A DNA stretch of 64,000 bases from Symsagittifera roscoffensis (taxonomy: Eukaryota; Xenacoelomorpha; Acoela; Convolutidae). Location of the stretch: NCBI RefSeq assembly GCF_963678635.1, contig NC_087068.1, positions 49,865,724 to 49,929,723 on the forward strand, given 5' to 3'. The notes beneath the pieces are model-generated. The model ran no database searches. It was not told where the DNA came from and saw nothing but the letters and a program-made list of their open reading frames with translations. Shown piece after piece: positions 53,850-64,000 of the stretch. A program made the position numbers and the translations under genes. The stretch's first letter is position 1; each line of letters starts with the position of its first letter.

Positions 53850-56035
53850 ATATAAATGTGTTACAAAAAAAATTTCATCAAAAATTGTTGTGTTAATTAT
53901 TGTTCCGAATACGCAAGCGGCGTTCCCAATCTGTATTGCCAGGATTGTTCTCTGTTTTAAAAAGTTGTCTGCTCTGGGTTCCTCAGTGTATACGCTTAGG
54001 TCCTTACAAAGATTGCTTGCTGCGGCCGGCCGCACCCTGAATCTCAAAAACTAGCGATTGAAAAAGATACCCATCATCTATTAAGTTTTTTTACTTGTCA
54101 TTTTTTCGCTCTTCCGCTTCAGCGGCAGCCGTACAAGGGTTGCAAACAGACCCGTCATTACTGCTATTAGGGTCAAAGGATCTACTATCGTTACATCACA
54201 CAAGAGCTGCTTACCAAAAGCCCATGGAACGAAAGTAAAACCGCCTGGTCGCTTCTGATCGGTCCTGTAGAGGTGTCGTAGCTCTAAATCAGACGGATTG
54301 TGAGTTGAAGATAAACTCTGCTTTATACGGGCGTTCATGTTTCAATGCCTAGAGAATATCCCTGCACTTTTGAGGCAAGAAAGGCCATGCCAACCATCTT
54401 CGGTAACGTCTTTTCTGCAAACACATTTAGGTCGCTCGCAAATTTTTGAGCTTAATCGAAGTCCTATTGAAACTCTGAGTTGTTGATTCAGCAGTTTTAA
54501 CCCTAAATGTTTGCACGGGATGATGTTTAACCATTGGGAGCCAAATCTATCTTGCAGCGCGTTGTATTTTTTGTAAGTTCGTTGGTACGAGTCGTAAAAT
54601 CAAATTTCCAACTCCACTGTCAAAAATTGGCTCTGTACAGTTTTTGTGGATTTCATTTTCTGGAGCCATTTCAATTTTTTCAAGTTCAAACCACCGTTTA
54701 AGCGCATCATCATTTGTTCGATCCACAAGCTCCAAATCGAAAATTTCGCTTAAGGCGTTTTTCGCTCCAACTGCTGAGGCTAAGAAAGCGGGTAAAGCTA
54801 GTAGACTAGCGGAAGAATTATCCAAGCCACTTTTGGCTGCCGGAAGTTCTGCTTGAAAAAACTGGTTTTTATCCATTTTCCCATTAGTTACCTTGCATAA
54901 CGAATTTCTTATTAATCTGTCGTAGCGTTCCAAAGGATCATTTTGCAAAAACAAGGTCTCGTACGCAAAAAATATAGGAGTTTTGGCATGCCAAAGCAAT
55001 TTTTCAGGAGAAAAACACCATAATGGGCGTCATAATAAAACCATAATGACATCCGAGGTTCTTTCAAGCAACTGAATTTTTTTGTCAGGAAATTTTTTTT
55101 CCGAAAAAGTGCAAAGATTGGAGATCCTAATATGAGGAGTTCTTCTTTTGTTTTTTATTTCATTTTAGGGCATGTTTTTCGAAATTGTGTTAAAATTGAA
55201 CTATACTGTGTACTCTTGGTCGGTCCCAAAAACAAGGTTCGCACTTTTCAGTGTTCAAGCTCAGGCCGTAAGTTTGTTCCGATATCAGATTCTTTTTAAG
55301 GTCCCGGGGTACTACCTTATAGTCGTCAGCTATATTTCAATCATCTAAATATCAGATGTTAATTTTCGACTCCAACTGTTTGACTAGTGTCTGAATTGTT
55401 TCAGCAAAAAAAGTGGGCTTCAGGATCGTCTTGCTGAATTCTGTCTTCTGGCATTATGATAGACCTTCCGTAAAAAAGGTAAGCAGGTTTACTATACGCG
55501 CAATGGTTGTATTTGTACAATTCGGGACGATTTGAAAAAAAAAACATGATTCAGCCTTGAGCCTCGTCTCCCTATTTTGAGAATGAAAGGCATTCTTAAA
55601 ATCTAGTTTTAAAGGAACAGTGCTTTGTGGAATGTCGTTGCGCTCAATTAGGTTTCGAAACAAGTGTGCAGCTATTTCTGCTCCTCATTTAATACCGCAT
55701 CCTACCTGTACGTTTCCGCAAAAATTTTGTCGCTGGGAGAGGGCCTTGCTTCCAGCGCATTTAGACGCGATACGTCTCAGCGTGTTGTCTATGGCAATCG
55801 GTCTCAACCCTCAGTCTATCTTCATGAGGGTAATAAGCTTTGCGCCAATAAAAGGTCTTAGGGGTTCGGGTACTTTGCCATCTCCAATGAGGTTTATCAG
55901 TTTAGTAAGCGATTTCAGAAAATAAGGTCCTGCACTGCCATTCGACTTACTAACAAGATCTTTAAAATTTTGAGGAACTTCGTCATCCAGATCTGCTGCT
56001 TATCCGTGCAAGTTTGGCTTGCTGAGGGTGCACAG
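53850..56035 (-). pseudogene. Decayed transposon reverse transcriptase, first copy
   Basis: On the minus strand, in changing frames with many stops, the order is: LSKPNLHG and AADLDDEVPQNF (about 56.0 kb), LRPIAIDNTLRRIASKCAGS and VQVGCGI (55.7-55.8), PLKLDFKNAFHSQNRE (55.6), YLDD (about 55.35), PLERYDRLIRNSLCKV and SASLLALPAFLASAVGA (54.6-55.0), GSQWLNIIPCKHLGL and CVCRKDVTEDGWHGLSC (54.4), LYRTDQKRPGGFTFVPWAFG (54.25) and FLKQRTILAIQIGNAACVFG (53.95). This matches a widespread animal RT-like family as I remember it, with RT first and a Cys/His-containing C-terminal region. The longest undisturbed piece is 150 codons (54999-54547). It is clearly dead. Confidence 0.8.
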
Positions 56036-56966
56036 ACAACAATTGTTGATAGTTATCAGTTGAAAAATGAGCAATTTTGTCATCCGAAGCAGCAAGGCTT
56101 ATCCTTCCCCTTATTTTTTCTTAACCGAGCTTTCTACTTGTTAGCTTTATTCTCTGCTTGAGGTCACTCAGAAGCGCGCTTGAAATTTTAGGATGGGGTT
56201 TTGGAAGTGACACGTCTCTTGCTCGAACTTTATTATTTATCAAAGAGTTCATGCTTGTGATCTAGTTGCATCCACTTCTTTTTGTAGCTCCAAAAAAAAC
56301 AAGAAAGACGTTAAGGAATTAGGCATTTTGTATCATCTTCTACATTGTAGAAGATGCCATTTGTTTTGTCCGACATACTTTCCACCATGGGAACACGTGA
56401 GTCTTTTGGTACTCTCTTGAGTACTCGGACATTTGAGATGGCTGTATAATTGTCTAGGATTAAATCATTACCTATTGTTGCTTTATTAACAGATTTTACA
56501 TCAACGCATAAAGGACACTGAAACCATTGATTTTTCTTAAAAATCGCTGAGAGAAATATTTACACAACTGATATGATACCAACTAGAACAACAATCACAT
56601 CCAATCCAATTTATCAATCCTGAAGGTTTTAAGCAAGCTTTGCTTGTACAGTCTTAGTTGTTTTTCCTCATCTAGACGCAACGTAAAGGTAAAAAAAGAA
56701 TTTTGACTCGACTTTAGGGACTGAACAAACCCATGATAAGCGGTTAGTAGAAGTTTAATAAATCAGCAAATGAAAGACAAATTAAGTGATTCAAAATTTG
56801 AAATCGAACTTAAAAAATCAGAAACAAGGAACAATCCCACCCGAGCTCAATAGGTCCAGCGGTGAACCACCAGACTTTTAAAGCCAGTTCCAGTTAGTCC
56901 CCCTTCCCCCCAGAAAGCCACTTGACAGAACTATAATGGGAAAGACCTATATTGGGGGCTATAATT

Positions 56967-57182
56967 GGCTCTTATCCTTTTTTGCCCCACTTTTCAAAAA
57001 TTCTGTTTTTATAGTTATTTTAGGTGGTATTATGGCTAAATGCGTGATGTCACGATGTTATTATATTCAATAAAGCTGGTCACAAGTGTGATTACCATGC
57101 CAAAATCCTCAGCATTATGAACACGTTGAAATGGTTTTTCAAAACTGACTTCTGAATGTAGGGTGGGGGATTAGAAAGAACC
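56967..57182. mobile_element. MITE, duplicate of the 51.3-kb copy
   Basis: Same ends and flanks as 51324-51539. Confidence 0.75.
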
Positions 57183-57654
57183 CATCAATTCCCTTTGAAG
57201 CTATAATAGGATTTTTGTTACGCTGAGCCTGCTTCGAAAACTTTTTAAAAGTAATCAGAAGGTCAAAAGTATCAAAATAACCGAGGAATTGTTTAGATAT
57301 GGAAGTGATAATGATAAAAAGGAGATGATAAGTGTTGATAACCTTACAATTAAACTCGATACGTGTAACGTTTCTTCAAAAAACAAAACACGCAACTCGA
57401 CACGAAAAAATTTAATATACGTGAATCAGAAGACCAAATGTGTTCTTAATAGTCAAAATTTTTACCATGCAAAGTTTCATTACATTTTGACATCATAAAA
57501 TTTGCATTTGGAAACTGAAATTCAAATGCGAGGTGTAGGGGAAAAGGGCTTTTTTCAAATTTTACTGGAAAAAGAGCCGATTTTTGATTCACTAAAGCTG
57601 ATTTAAATTCAGAATTTTGCCCAAGATCTGATTTACAATGTTGATTTTCTATGA

Positions 57655-58755
57655 TTTCATTGCATATTTTTGAGCTCAAAATCTGGTTTGTTTTGACATT
57701 TTTCTGGATTTGCTACATATGTTTTTGCACGAAATCTGATTTATAATGATGATTTTCTAGATTTTAGTTGCATATTTTTGAGCTGACATTTTAATTTTCA
57801 GCGACTTTTTCTCTATTTAATACATTGGTTTTCCCGCAATATCTGATTTACATTGATAGTTTTCAAATAATTTTATTGCATATTTTTGAGCTCAAAATCT
57901 GATTTATATTGGCCAATTTCTTCATTCGTTACACAGGTTTTTGCCTATGATTCGATTTACAATGTTCATTTTCTATGATTACGTTGCATATTTTCAAGCT
58001 CAAAATCTGGTTTATTTTGACAATTTTCTTGATTTTTTACATATGTTAATTAACGAAATCTGATTTATAATGACCATTTCTAGATTTTCGTTGCATATTT
58101 TTGAGCTCAAATTTTGATTTTTGGCGATCTTTTCCTCTATTTAAAACATTGGTTTTTGCCCAATATTTGATTTAGATTGATAGTTTTTATTATTTTCATT
58201 GCATATTTTTGAGCTCGAAATCTGATTCATATTGATCATTTTTTATTCATTTCTAGACTTCTAAAACATCTGGTACGTGTCTTTTTATTTAAAATATCAA
58301 GGATAAAAAATTTCATTTAGTTTTCTAAATAGCTTATTTTTTGTGTCTTGTTAGCAAAAAGTCGATTTTAGTGTGTCGGAAATTCCATCGAAATTGATTT
58401 AAATCGAGTTTTAGACACTCAAATCGATCTAAAATTTTGAAGAAAAATCGATTTAATTCGAATTAAAATGGCTTTAAGTGAGATTCTAAATGATTTCAGT
58501 GAAATTCGGATGGATTTTAGTGAGTCGGAAATTCCATCGAAATCGATTTAAATCGATTTTTTAGACACTTAAATCGATTTAAAGTTTTGAAGAAGGATCG
58601 ATTTAAATCGATTTAAAATGGCTTTAAGTGAGATTCTGATGAATCTTCCGAAATTCTGATGGATCTGAGTACGTAAAATGCACGTTGTTGGATCGGTTGG
58701 AAATCGATTTAAAATCAATTTAAAATGATCCGAAACTATTTTCGTCAGTGCGCGG
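57655..58755. repeat. Tandem repeat and ATCGATTT-rich blocks, duplicate
   Basis: Copy of 52010-53110 with few substitutions. Confidence 0.75.
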
Positions 58756-59025
58756 AACAAAGCAACAAAATTTTACTACATCATTACGAGGTCAATTTGT
58801 GAATTGTAAGCGGATCCCGCTATAAGACCGCTCTCTTTGATCTTTCTTTGAGTCTGCGTTTCTTCTGGTCATGCAAGCAAATTTTGAAATAGGGGAATTT
58901 TAAACTCAGACTTACGCGAAATTTGTCTGTTAGTATATTCTCCTGGGGGAAATCTATAAGCTTGGGGGTATTTAAAGTTTACTGTAAAGCTATAATGGGA
59001 AAAACCTATATTGGGGGCTATAATT

Positions 59026-59249
59026 GGCTCTTATCTTTTTTTGCCCCACTTTTCAAAAATTCTGTCTTCATAGTTATTTTAGGTGTTATTATGGCTAAAT
59101 GCGTGATGTCACGATGTAAAATTATATTCAATAACCCTGGTCACAATAGTTAGTTTGATTACCATGCCAAATTTCTCAGCATTTTGAACACGTTAAAATG
59201 GTTTTTCAAAACTGAATTCTGAATGTAGGGAGGGATATTAGAAAGAGCC
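59026..59249. mobile_element. MITE, duplicate of the 53.4-kb copy
   Basis: Same ends and flanks as 53382-53605. Confidence 0.8.
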
Positions 59250-59493
59250 CAATAATTCAATAAATCACTGTGAGGCTATATTAGGATTTTTGTTACGCTG
59301 ATCCTGCCTCGAAAACTTTTTAAAAGTAATCAGAAGGTCAAAAGTATCAAAATAACTGAGGAACTGTCTAGATATGGAAGTGATAATGATAAAAAGGAGA
59401 TGATAAGTGTTGATGTCCTTACAATTAAACTCGATACGTGTTACGTTTCTTCAAAAAAACACGCAACTCGACACGAAAAAAATTAATATACAA

Positions 59494-61679
59494 ATATAAA
59501 TGTGTTACAAAAAAAATTTCATCAAAAATTGTTGTGTTAATTATTGTTCCGAATACGCAAGCGGCGTTCCCAATCTGTATTGCCAGGATTGTTCTCTGTT
59601 TTAAAAAGTTGTCTGCTCTGGGTTCCTCAGTGTATACGCTTAGGTCCTTACAAAGATTGCTTGCTGCGGCCGGCCGCACCCTGAATCTCAAAAACTAGCG
59701 ATTGAAAAAGATACCCATCATCTATTAAGTTTTTTTACTTGTCATTTTTTCGCTCTTCCGCTTCAGCGGCAGCCGTACAAGGGTTGCAAACAGACCCGTC
59801 ATTACTGCTATTAGGGTCAAAGGATCTACTATCGTTACATCACACAAGAGCTGCTTACCAAAAGCCCATGGAACGAAAGTAAAACCGCCTGGTCGCTTCT
59901 GATCGGTCCTGTAGAAGTGTCGTAGCTCTAAATCAGACGGATTGTGAGTTGAAGATAAACTCTGCTTTATACGGGCGTTCATGTTTCAATGCCTAGAGAA
60001 TATCCCTGCACTTTTGAGGCAAGAAAGGCCATGCCAACCATCTTCGGTAACGTCTTTTCTGCAAACACATTTAGGTCGCTCGCAAATTTTTGAGCTTAAT
60101 CGAAGTCCTATTGAAACTCTGAGTTGTTGATTCAGCAGTTTTAACCCTAAATGTTTGCACGGGATGATGTTTAACCATTGGGAGCCAAATCTATCTTGCA
60201 GCGCGTTGTATTTTTTGTAAGTTCGTTGGTACGAGTCGTAAAATCAAATTTCCAACTCCACTGTCAAAAATTGGCTCTGTACAGTTTTTGTGGATTTCAT
60301 TTTCTGGAGCCATTTCAATTTTTTCAAGTTCAAACCACCGTTTAAGCGCATCATCATTTGTTCGATCCACAAGCTCCAAATCGAAAATTTCGCTTAAGGC
60401 GTTTTTCGCTCCAACTGCTGAGGCTAAGAAAGCGGGTAAAGCTAGCAGACTAGCGGAAGAATTACCCAAGCCACTTTTGGCTGCCGGAAGTTCTGCTTGA
60501 AAAAACTGGTTTTTATCCATTTTCCCATTAGTTACCTTGCATAACGAATTTCTTATTAATCTGTCGTAGCGTTCCAAAGGATCATTTTGCAAAAACAAGG
60601 TCTCGTACGCAAAAAATATAGGAGTTTTGGCATGCCAAAGCAATTTTTCAGGAGAAAAACACCATAATGGGCGTCATAATAAAACCATAATGACATCCGA
60701 GGTTCTTTCAAGCAACTGAATTTTTTTGTCAGGAAATTTTTTTTCCGAAAAAGTGCAAAGATTGGAGATCCTAATATGAGGAGTTCTTCTTTTGTTTTTT
60801 ATTTCATTTTAGGGCATGTTTTTCGAAATTGTGTTAAAATTGAACTATACTGTGTACTCTTGGTCGGTCCCAAAAACAAGGTTCGCACTTTTCAGTGTTC
60901 AAGCTCAGGCCGTAAGTTTGTTCCGATATCAGATTCTTTTTAAGGTCCCGGGGTACTACCTTATAGTCGTCAGCTATATTTCAATCATCTAAATATCAGA
61001 TGTTAATTTTCGACTCCAACTGTTTGACTAGTGTCTGAATTGTTTCAGCAAAAAAAGTGGGCTTCAGGATCGTCTTGCTGAATTCTGTCTTCTGGCATTA
61101 TGATAGACCTTCCGTAAAAAAGGTAAGCAGGTTTACTATACGCGCAATGGTTGTATTTGTACAATTCGGGACGATTTGAAAAAAAAAACATGATTCAGCC
61201 TTGAGCCTCGTCTCCCTATTTTGAGAATGAAAGGCATTCTTAAAATCTAGTTTTAAAGGAACAGTGCTTTGTGGAATGTCGTTGCGCTCAATTAGGTTTC
61301 GAAACAAGTGTGCAGCTATTTCTGCTCCTCATTTAATACCGCATCCTACCTGTACGTTTCCGCAAAAATTTTGTCGCTGGGAGAGGGCCTTGCTTCCAGC
61401 GCATTTAGACGCGATACGTCTCAGCGTGTTGCCTATGGCAATCGGTCTCAACCCTCAGTCTATCTTCATGAGGGTAATAAGCTTTGCGCCAATAAAAGGT
61501 CTTAGGGGTTCGGGTACTTTGCCATCTCCAATGAGGTTTATCAGTTTAGTAAGCGATTTCAGAAAATAAGGTCCTGCACTGCCATTCGACTTACTAACAA
61601 GATCTTTAAAATTTTGAGGAACTTCGTCATCCAGATCTGCTGCTTATCCGTGCAAGTTTGGCTTGCTGAGGGTGCACAG
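59494..61679 (-). pseudogene. Decayed transposon reverse transcriptase, second copy
   Basis: Duplicate of the relic at 53850-56035 with the same stops and frames. Only scattered substitutions separate the two, for example in the 150-codon piece at 60643-60191 (one Asp-to-Gly change). The lesions therefore predate the duplication. Confidence 0.8.
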
Positions 61680-62579
61680 ACAACAATTGTTGATAGTTAT
61701 CAGTTGAAAAAGGAGCAATTTTGTCATCCGAAGCAGCAAGGCTTATCCTTCCCCTTATTTTTTCTTAATCGAGCTTTCTACTTGTTAGCTTTATTCTCTG
61801 CTTGAGGTCACTCAGAAGCGCGCTTGAAATTTTAGGATGGGGTTTTGGAAGTGACACGTCTCTTGCTCGAACTTTATTATTTATCAAAGAGTTCATGCTT
61901 GTGATCTAGTTGCATCCACTTCTTTTTGTAGCTCCAAAAAAAACAAGAAAGACGTTAAGGAATTAGGCATTTTGTATCATCTTCTACATTGTAGAAGATG
62001 CCATTTGTTTTGTCCGACATACTTTCCACCATGGGAACACGTGAGTCTTTTGGTACTCTCTTGAGTACTCGGACATTTGAGATGGCTGTATAATTGTCAA
62101 AGAATTAAATCATTACCTATTGTTGCTTTATTAACAGATTTTACATCAACGCATAAAGGACACTGAAACCATTGATTTTTCTTAAAAATCGCTGAGAGAA
62201 ATATTTACACAACTGATATGATACCAACTAGAACAACAATCACATCCAATCCAATTTATCAATCCTGAAGGTTTTAAGCAAGCTTTGCTTGTACAGTCTT
62301 AGTTGTTTTTCCTCATCTAGACGCAACGTAAAGGTAAAAAAAGAATTTTGACTCGACTTTAGGGACTGAACAAACCCATGATAAGCGGTTAGTAGAAGTT
62401 TAATAAATCAGCAAATGAAAGACAAATTAATTGATTCAAAATTTGAAATCGAACTTAAAAAATCAGAAACAAGGAACAATCCCACCCGAGCTCAGTAGGT
62501 CCAGCGGTGAACCACCAGACTTTTAAAGCCAGTTCCAGTTAGTCCCCCTTCCCCCCAGAAAGCCACTTGACAGAACTAT

Positions 62580-63290
62580 CTCTAAAATTCCTCCAAGGGC
62601 GCTCGACAAACAGTCACAAACATCAAAACAGGCGCAAACATCAAAATTAAGTTTTAGGCATTATCGACATTCCTATACCTTTACTAATGACCATGCTTTT
62701 TTGAATGGTGGCCTTTGTACTGGGTCTCAATTTGACCCCCCTCCCCCAACACTGGCATGCTCGCGATTTTTTTTTGGACAAAAGGCTAGTTTTTGAAACA
62801 TTCTTACACTTTTTTGAGGTGTTTAGGCCAGCCATTTCGCTTTCGACCAGAAATTAGCGTTTTTTTAGGTGTTTGATTCTTCGTTAATGACAAAACCCTC
62901 CCTTCGTCATTCACATGCCTACACATCCTCTCCCTTGACCCAACGGAAAGCTACAGACCTCCAAATTAAAAAAAATCTTAATTAATGGAGCGATGCCCCC
63001 TTATAGCTCTTTATACACAAGAACAACAGAAAGCATCGCTAGGATCAATGATTTTGCTATTTCGATCGTCATATAGTTTGATGGAAGCTGTCACGTGAAA
63101 GGATCTTTATGAGTACAGTATGCTTAAAATAGCAGAAAGCCATTTTTCGTCATAACACCAATATTTATTTCTTGGTTAAGTATATACAGCTTGGTCTCAA
63201 TCATCAAATGGCAAAAAAGTCATCAGTCAGTAAAACAAAACGAGCCAGTCCAAAATTGTCTGTGTTGTCTACTTGAAGTCACCTCTGAAG
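62580..63290. other. Spacer before the Gly/His-rich gene
   Basis: 62.69-62.87 kb has a diverged stretch with CCCCCCTCCCCC and GGCATGCTCGCGATTTTTTTTTGG, possibly a relic of the B-box-like dispersed repeat. TTTATT at 63164-63169 gives AATAAA on the minus strand, 123 nt after the neighbouring stop. Confidence 0.4.
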
Positions 63291-63291
63291 T

Positions 63292-63519
63292 CTAGTGGTG
63301 TCCCCATCCTCCATGCAAGTGATGCGTACTTCCCCCATAATGTCCCAAATGTCCCCCTCCGTAATGGCCAGCGTGGGCTAGATTGGGATAACTGGAGTAG
63401 TATCCCCCCGTAGGCAGATGGTGCCTCTCTCCGTGGTAACCATGGTGTCCACCATGTCCCCACCCTCCATGGTATCCTCCGTGATGGCCCCAACCCCCAT
63501 GTCCATGATAGTACACCAT
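63292..63519 (-). CDS. 75-residue Gly/His/Tyr-rich protein, unknown
   Basis: Intact ORF from ATG at 63519 to TAG at 63294-63292. Composition is dominated by Gly and His with Tyr and Trp in repeats such as HGGWGHHGGYHGGWGHGG and HAGHYGGGHLGHYGG. No hydrophobic leader. The ORF is sharply more GC-rich than its AT-rich flanks, and a minus-strand AATAAA follows. Such proteins occur as structural or metal-binding peptides in many invertebrates; no specific family can be named. It may have a further 5' exon. Confidence 0.65.
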   Translation of the reverse strand: MVYYHGHGGWGHHGGYHGGWGHGGHHGYHGERHHLPTGGYYSSYPNLAHAGHYGGGHLGHYGGSTHHLHGGWGHH

Positions 63520-63875
63520 TTTTTCACTTTTTTAAATTTTTTAATAATTTTTTAAAGGATTTTCTTTACTTTTGCGGGTTTTTAATGAATAAAAAAGTAT
63601 CAAATTGTCAAGTTGAGTTGAAGTAGTCGTTGCCAAGAAGTCAAAAGTCAATGATGTTACTCTGGATGGTTTTCTTTGATCAGTCCAGACAAATTCCCGC
63701 CGGAACTTGACGTGAATTCTCACGAACAAGTGATCAGATTTTAGTTCATTTTTTTCCAAAGCTCGAAGCTTTTTCCTCTCCCCACCTGGACCTTGTCTTG
63801 TAAAACTTTTGTTATGCTGTTTTTTACATTGATATAGAATACAGCATGTGGAGTAAATATGCTATTCCAAACTTT
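63520..63875. other. 5' flank of the Gly/His-rich gene
   Basis: AT-rich. CTTTTTCCTCTCCCCACC near 63768 resembles a left MITE end, without a recognised partner. Confidence 0.35.
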
Positions 63876-64000
63876 GGCTCTTTTCCTGAAACCCCCCCCC
63901 CCCCCCCCATGGCCTTATTAGTCCGTATGCGAATTTTTCATAACAATCGAATAATGTGAACAAATTTTTTATTTGTATTTTTTTTAGGTGGGGGGAGGGA
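63876..64000. mobile_element. MITE cut by the window end
   Basis: Starts GGCTCTTTTCC followed by a C-run, continues with CTTATTAGTCCGTATGCGAA and TTTCATAACAATCGAA as in 221-424, and reaches the G-rich right side at the last bases. The right terminus lies outside the window. Confidence 0.8.

Larger units (their letters stand above)
51292..56934. repeat. 5.64-kb tandem duplication, first copy
   Basis: Begins at AATGGGAAAGACC after CTAT and ends ACAGAACTAT. The second copy follows directly. Differences seen by eye are only a handful over 5.6 kb. The junction shares the tetranucleotide CTAT. Confidence 0.93.
56935..62579. repeat. 5.64-kb tandem duplication, second copy
   Basis: Repeats 51292-56934 with about 5643-bp offset. 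It includes the MITEs at 56967-57182 and 59026-59249, the tandem repeat blocks and the decayed RT. To its right the sequence turns to CTCTAAAATTCC, which is unique. Confidence 0.93.

Noticed and set aside
54081-54999. Functional host genes (85- and 150-codon minus-strand ORFs)
   Set aside because: They are fragments of one decayed RT gene in shifting frames, in the same order as the family's domains.

Overview
This is eukaryotic, AT-rich, repeat-dominated DNA, most likely from an invertebrate animal. The signs are spliced genes with poly(A) signals, two full-length Ty3/gypsy-type LTR elements, a large family of small inverted-repeat transposons (MITEs), a Tc1/mariner-type MITE, and stacked segmental duplications. 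Host genes are small, few and low-complexity. The species cannot be named. Two related genes have introns that fit best with a GA-AG splice pair. GA donors are reported as common in larvaceans (Oikopleura) and in the copepod Eurytemora affinis, so those lineages are a weak lead only.

Layout. 1-3.4 kb: a two-exon Pro/Gln-rich gene on the minus strand (787-2120) between MITEs. 3425-21372: a 17.9-kb LTR element with 410-bp LTRs and a 4-bp ATTA target duplication. It carries two unknown ORFs before gag, then gag, pol (RT, RNase H, integrase with GPY/F module), a small membrane ORF, a Ser/Pro-rich region, a broken env-like glycoprotein gene and an unknown 603-codon ORF that overlaps the env stop by ATGA. 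Gag and pol hold several in-frame stops, so this copy is dead. 19818-30749: three tandem copies of a segment joining the 3' end of that element to the last exon of a host gene. Only the third copy is next to exon 1 (30866-31190), so only that gene copy is complete. 31-33 kb: MITE and anonymous sequence. 32.5-39.2 kb: a diverged satellite-like array with a Tc1/mariner MITE and a tRNA-box repeat, partly triplicated again. 40274-46489: a second, compact gypsy element with LTRs that look identical, but with two in-frame stops in pol. 47-48.4 kb: a two-exon Cys/His-rich gene and an orphan Cys-rich terminal exon. 49-62.6 kb: about 107-bp tandem repeats, ATCGATTT-rich palindromic repeats and a decayed reverse transcriptase gene, all inside a nearly perfect 5.64-kb tandem duplication. 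63.3-63.5 kb: a Gly/His-rich small gene.

Two things stand out. One is the very large env-bearing LTR element with several ORFs I cannot place. The other is the MITE family (ends GGCTCTTTTTC, 8-bp target duplications), whose members nest in each other and whose termini coincide with intron borders in at least one host gene, which suggests introner-like behaviour.
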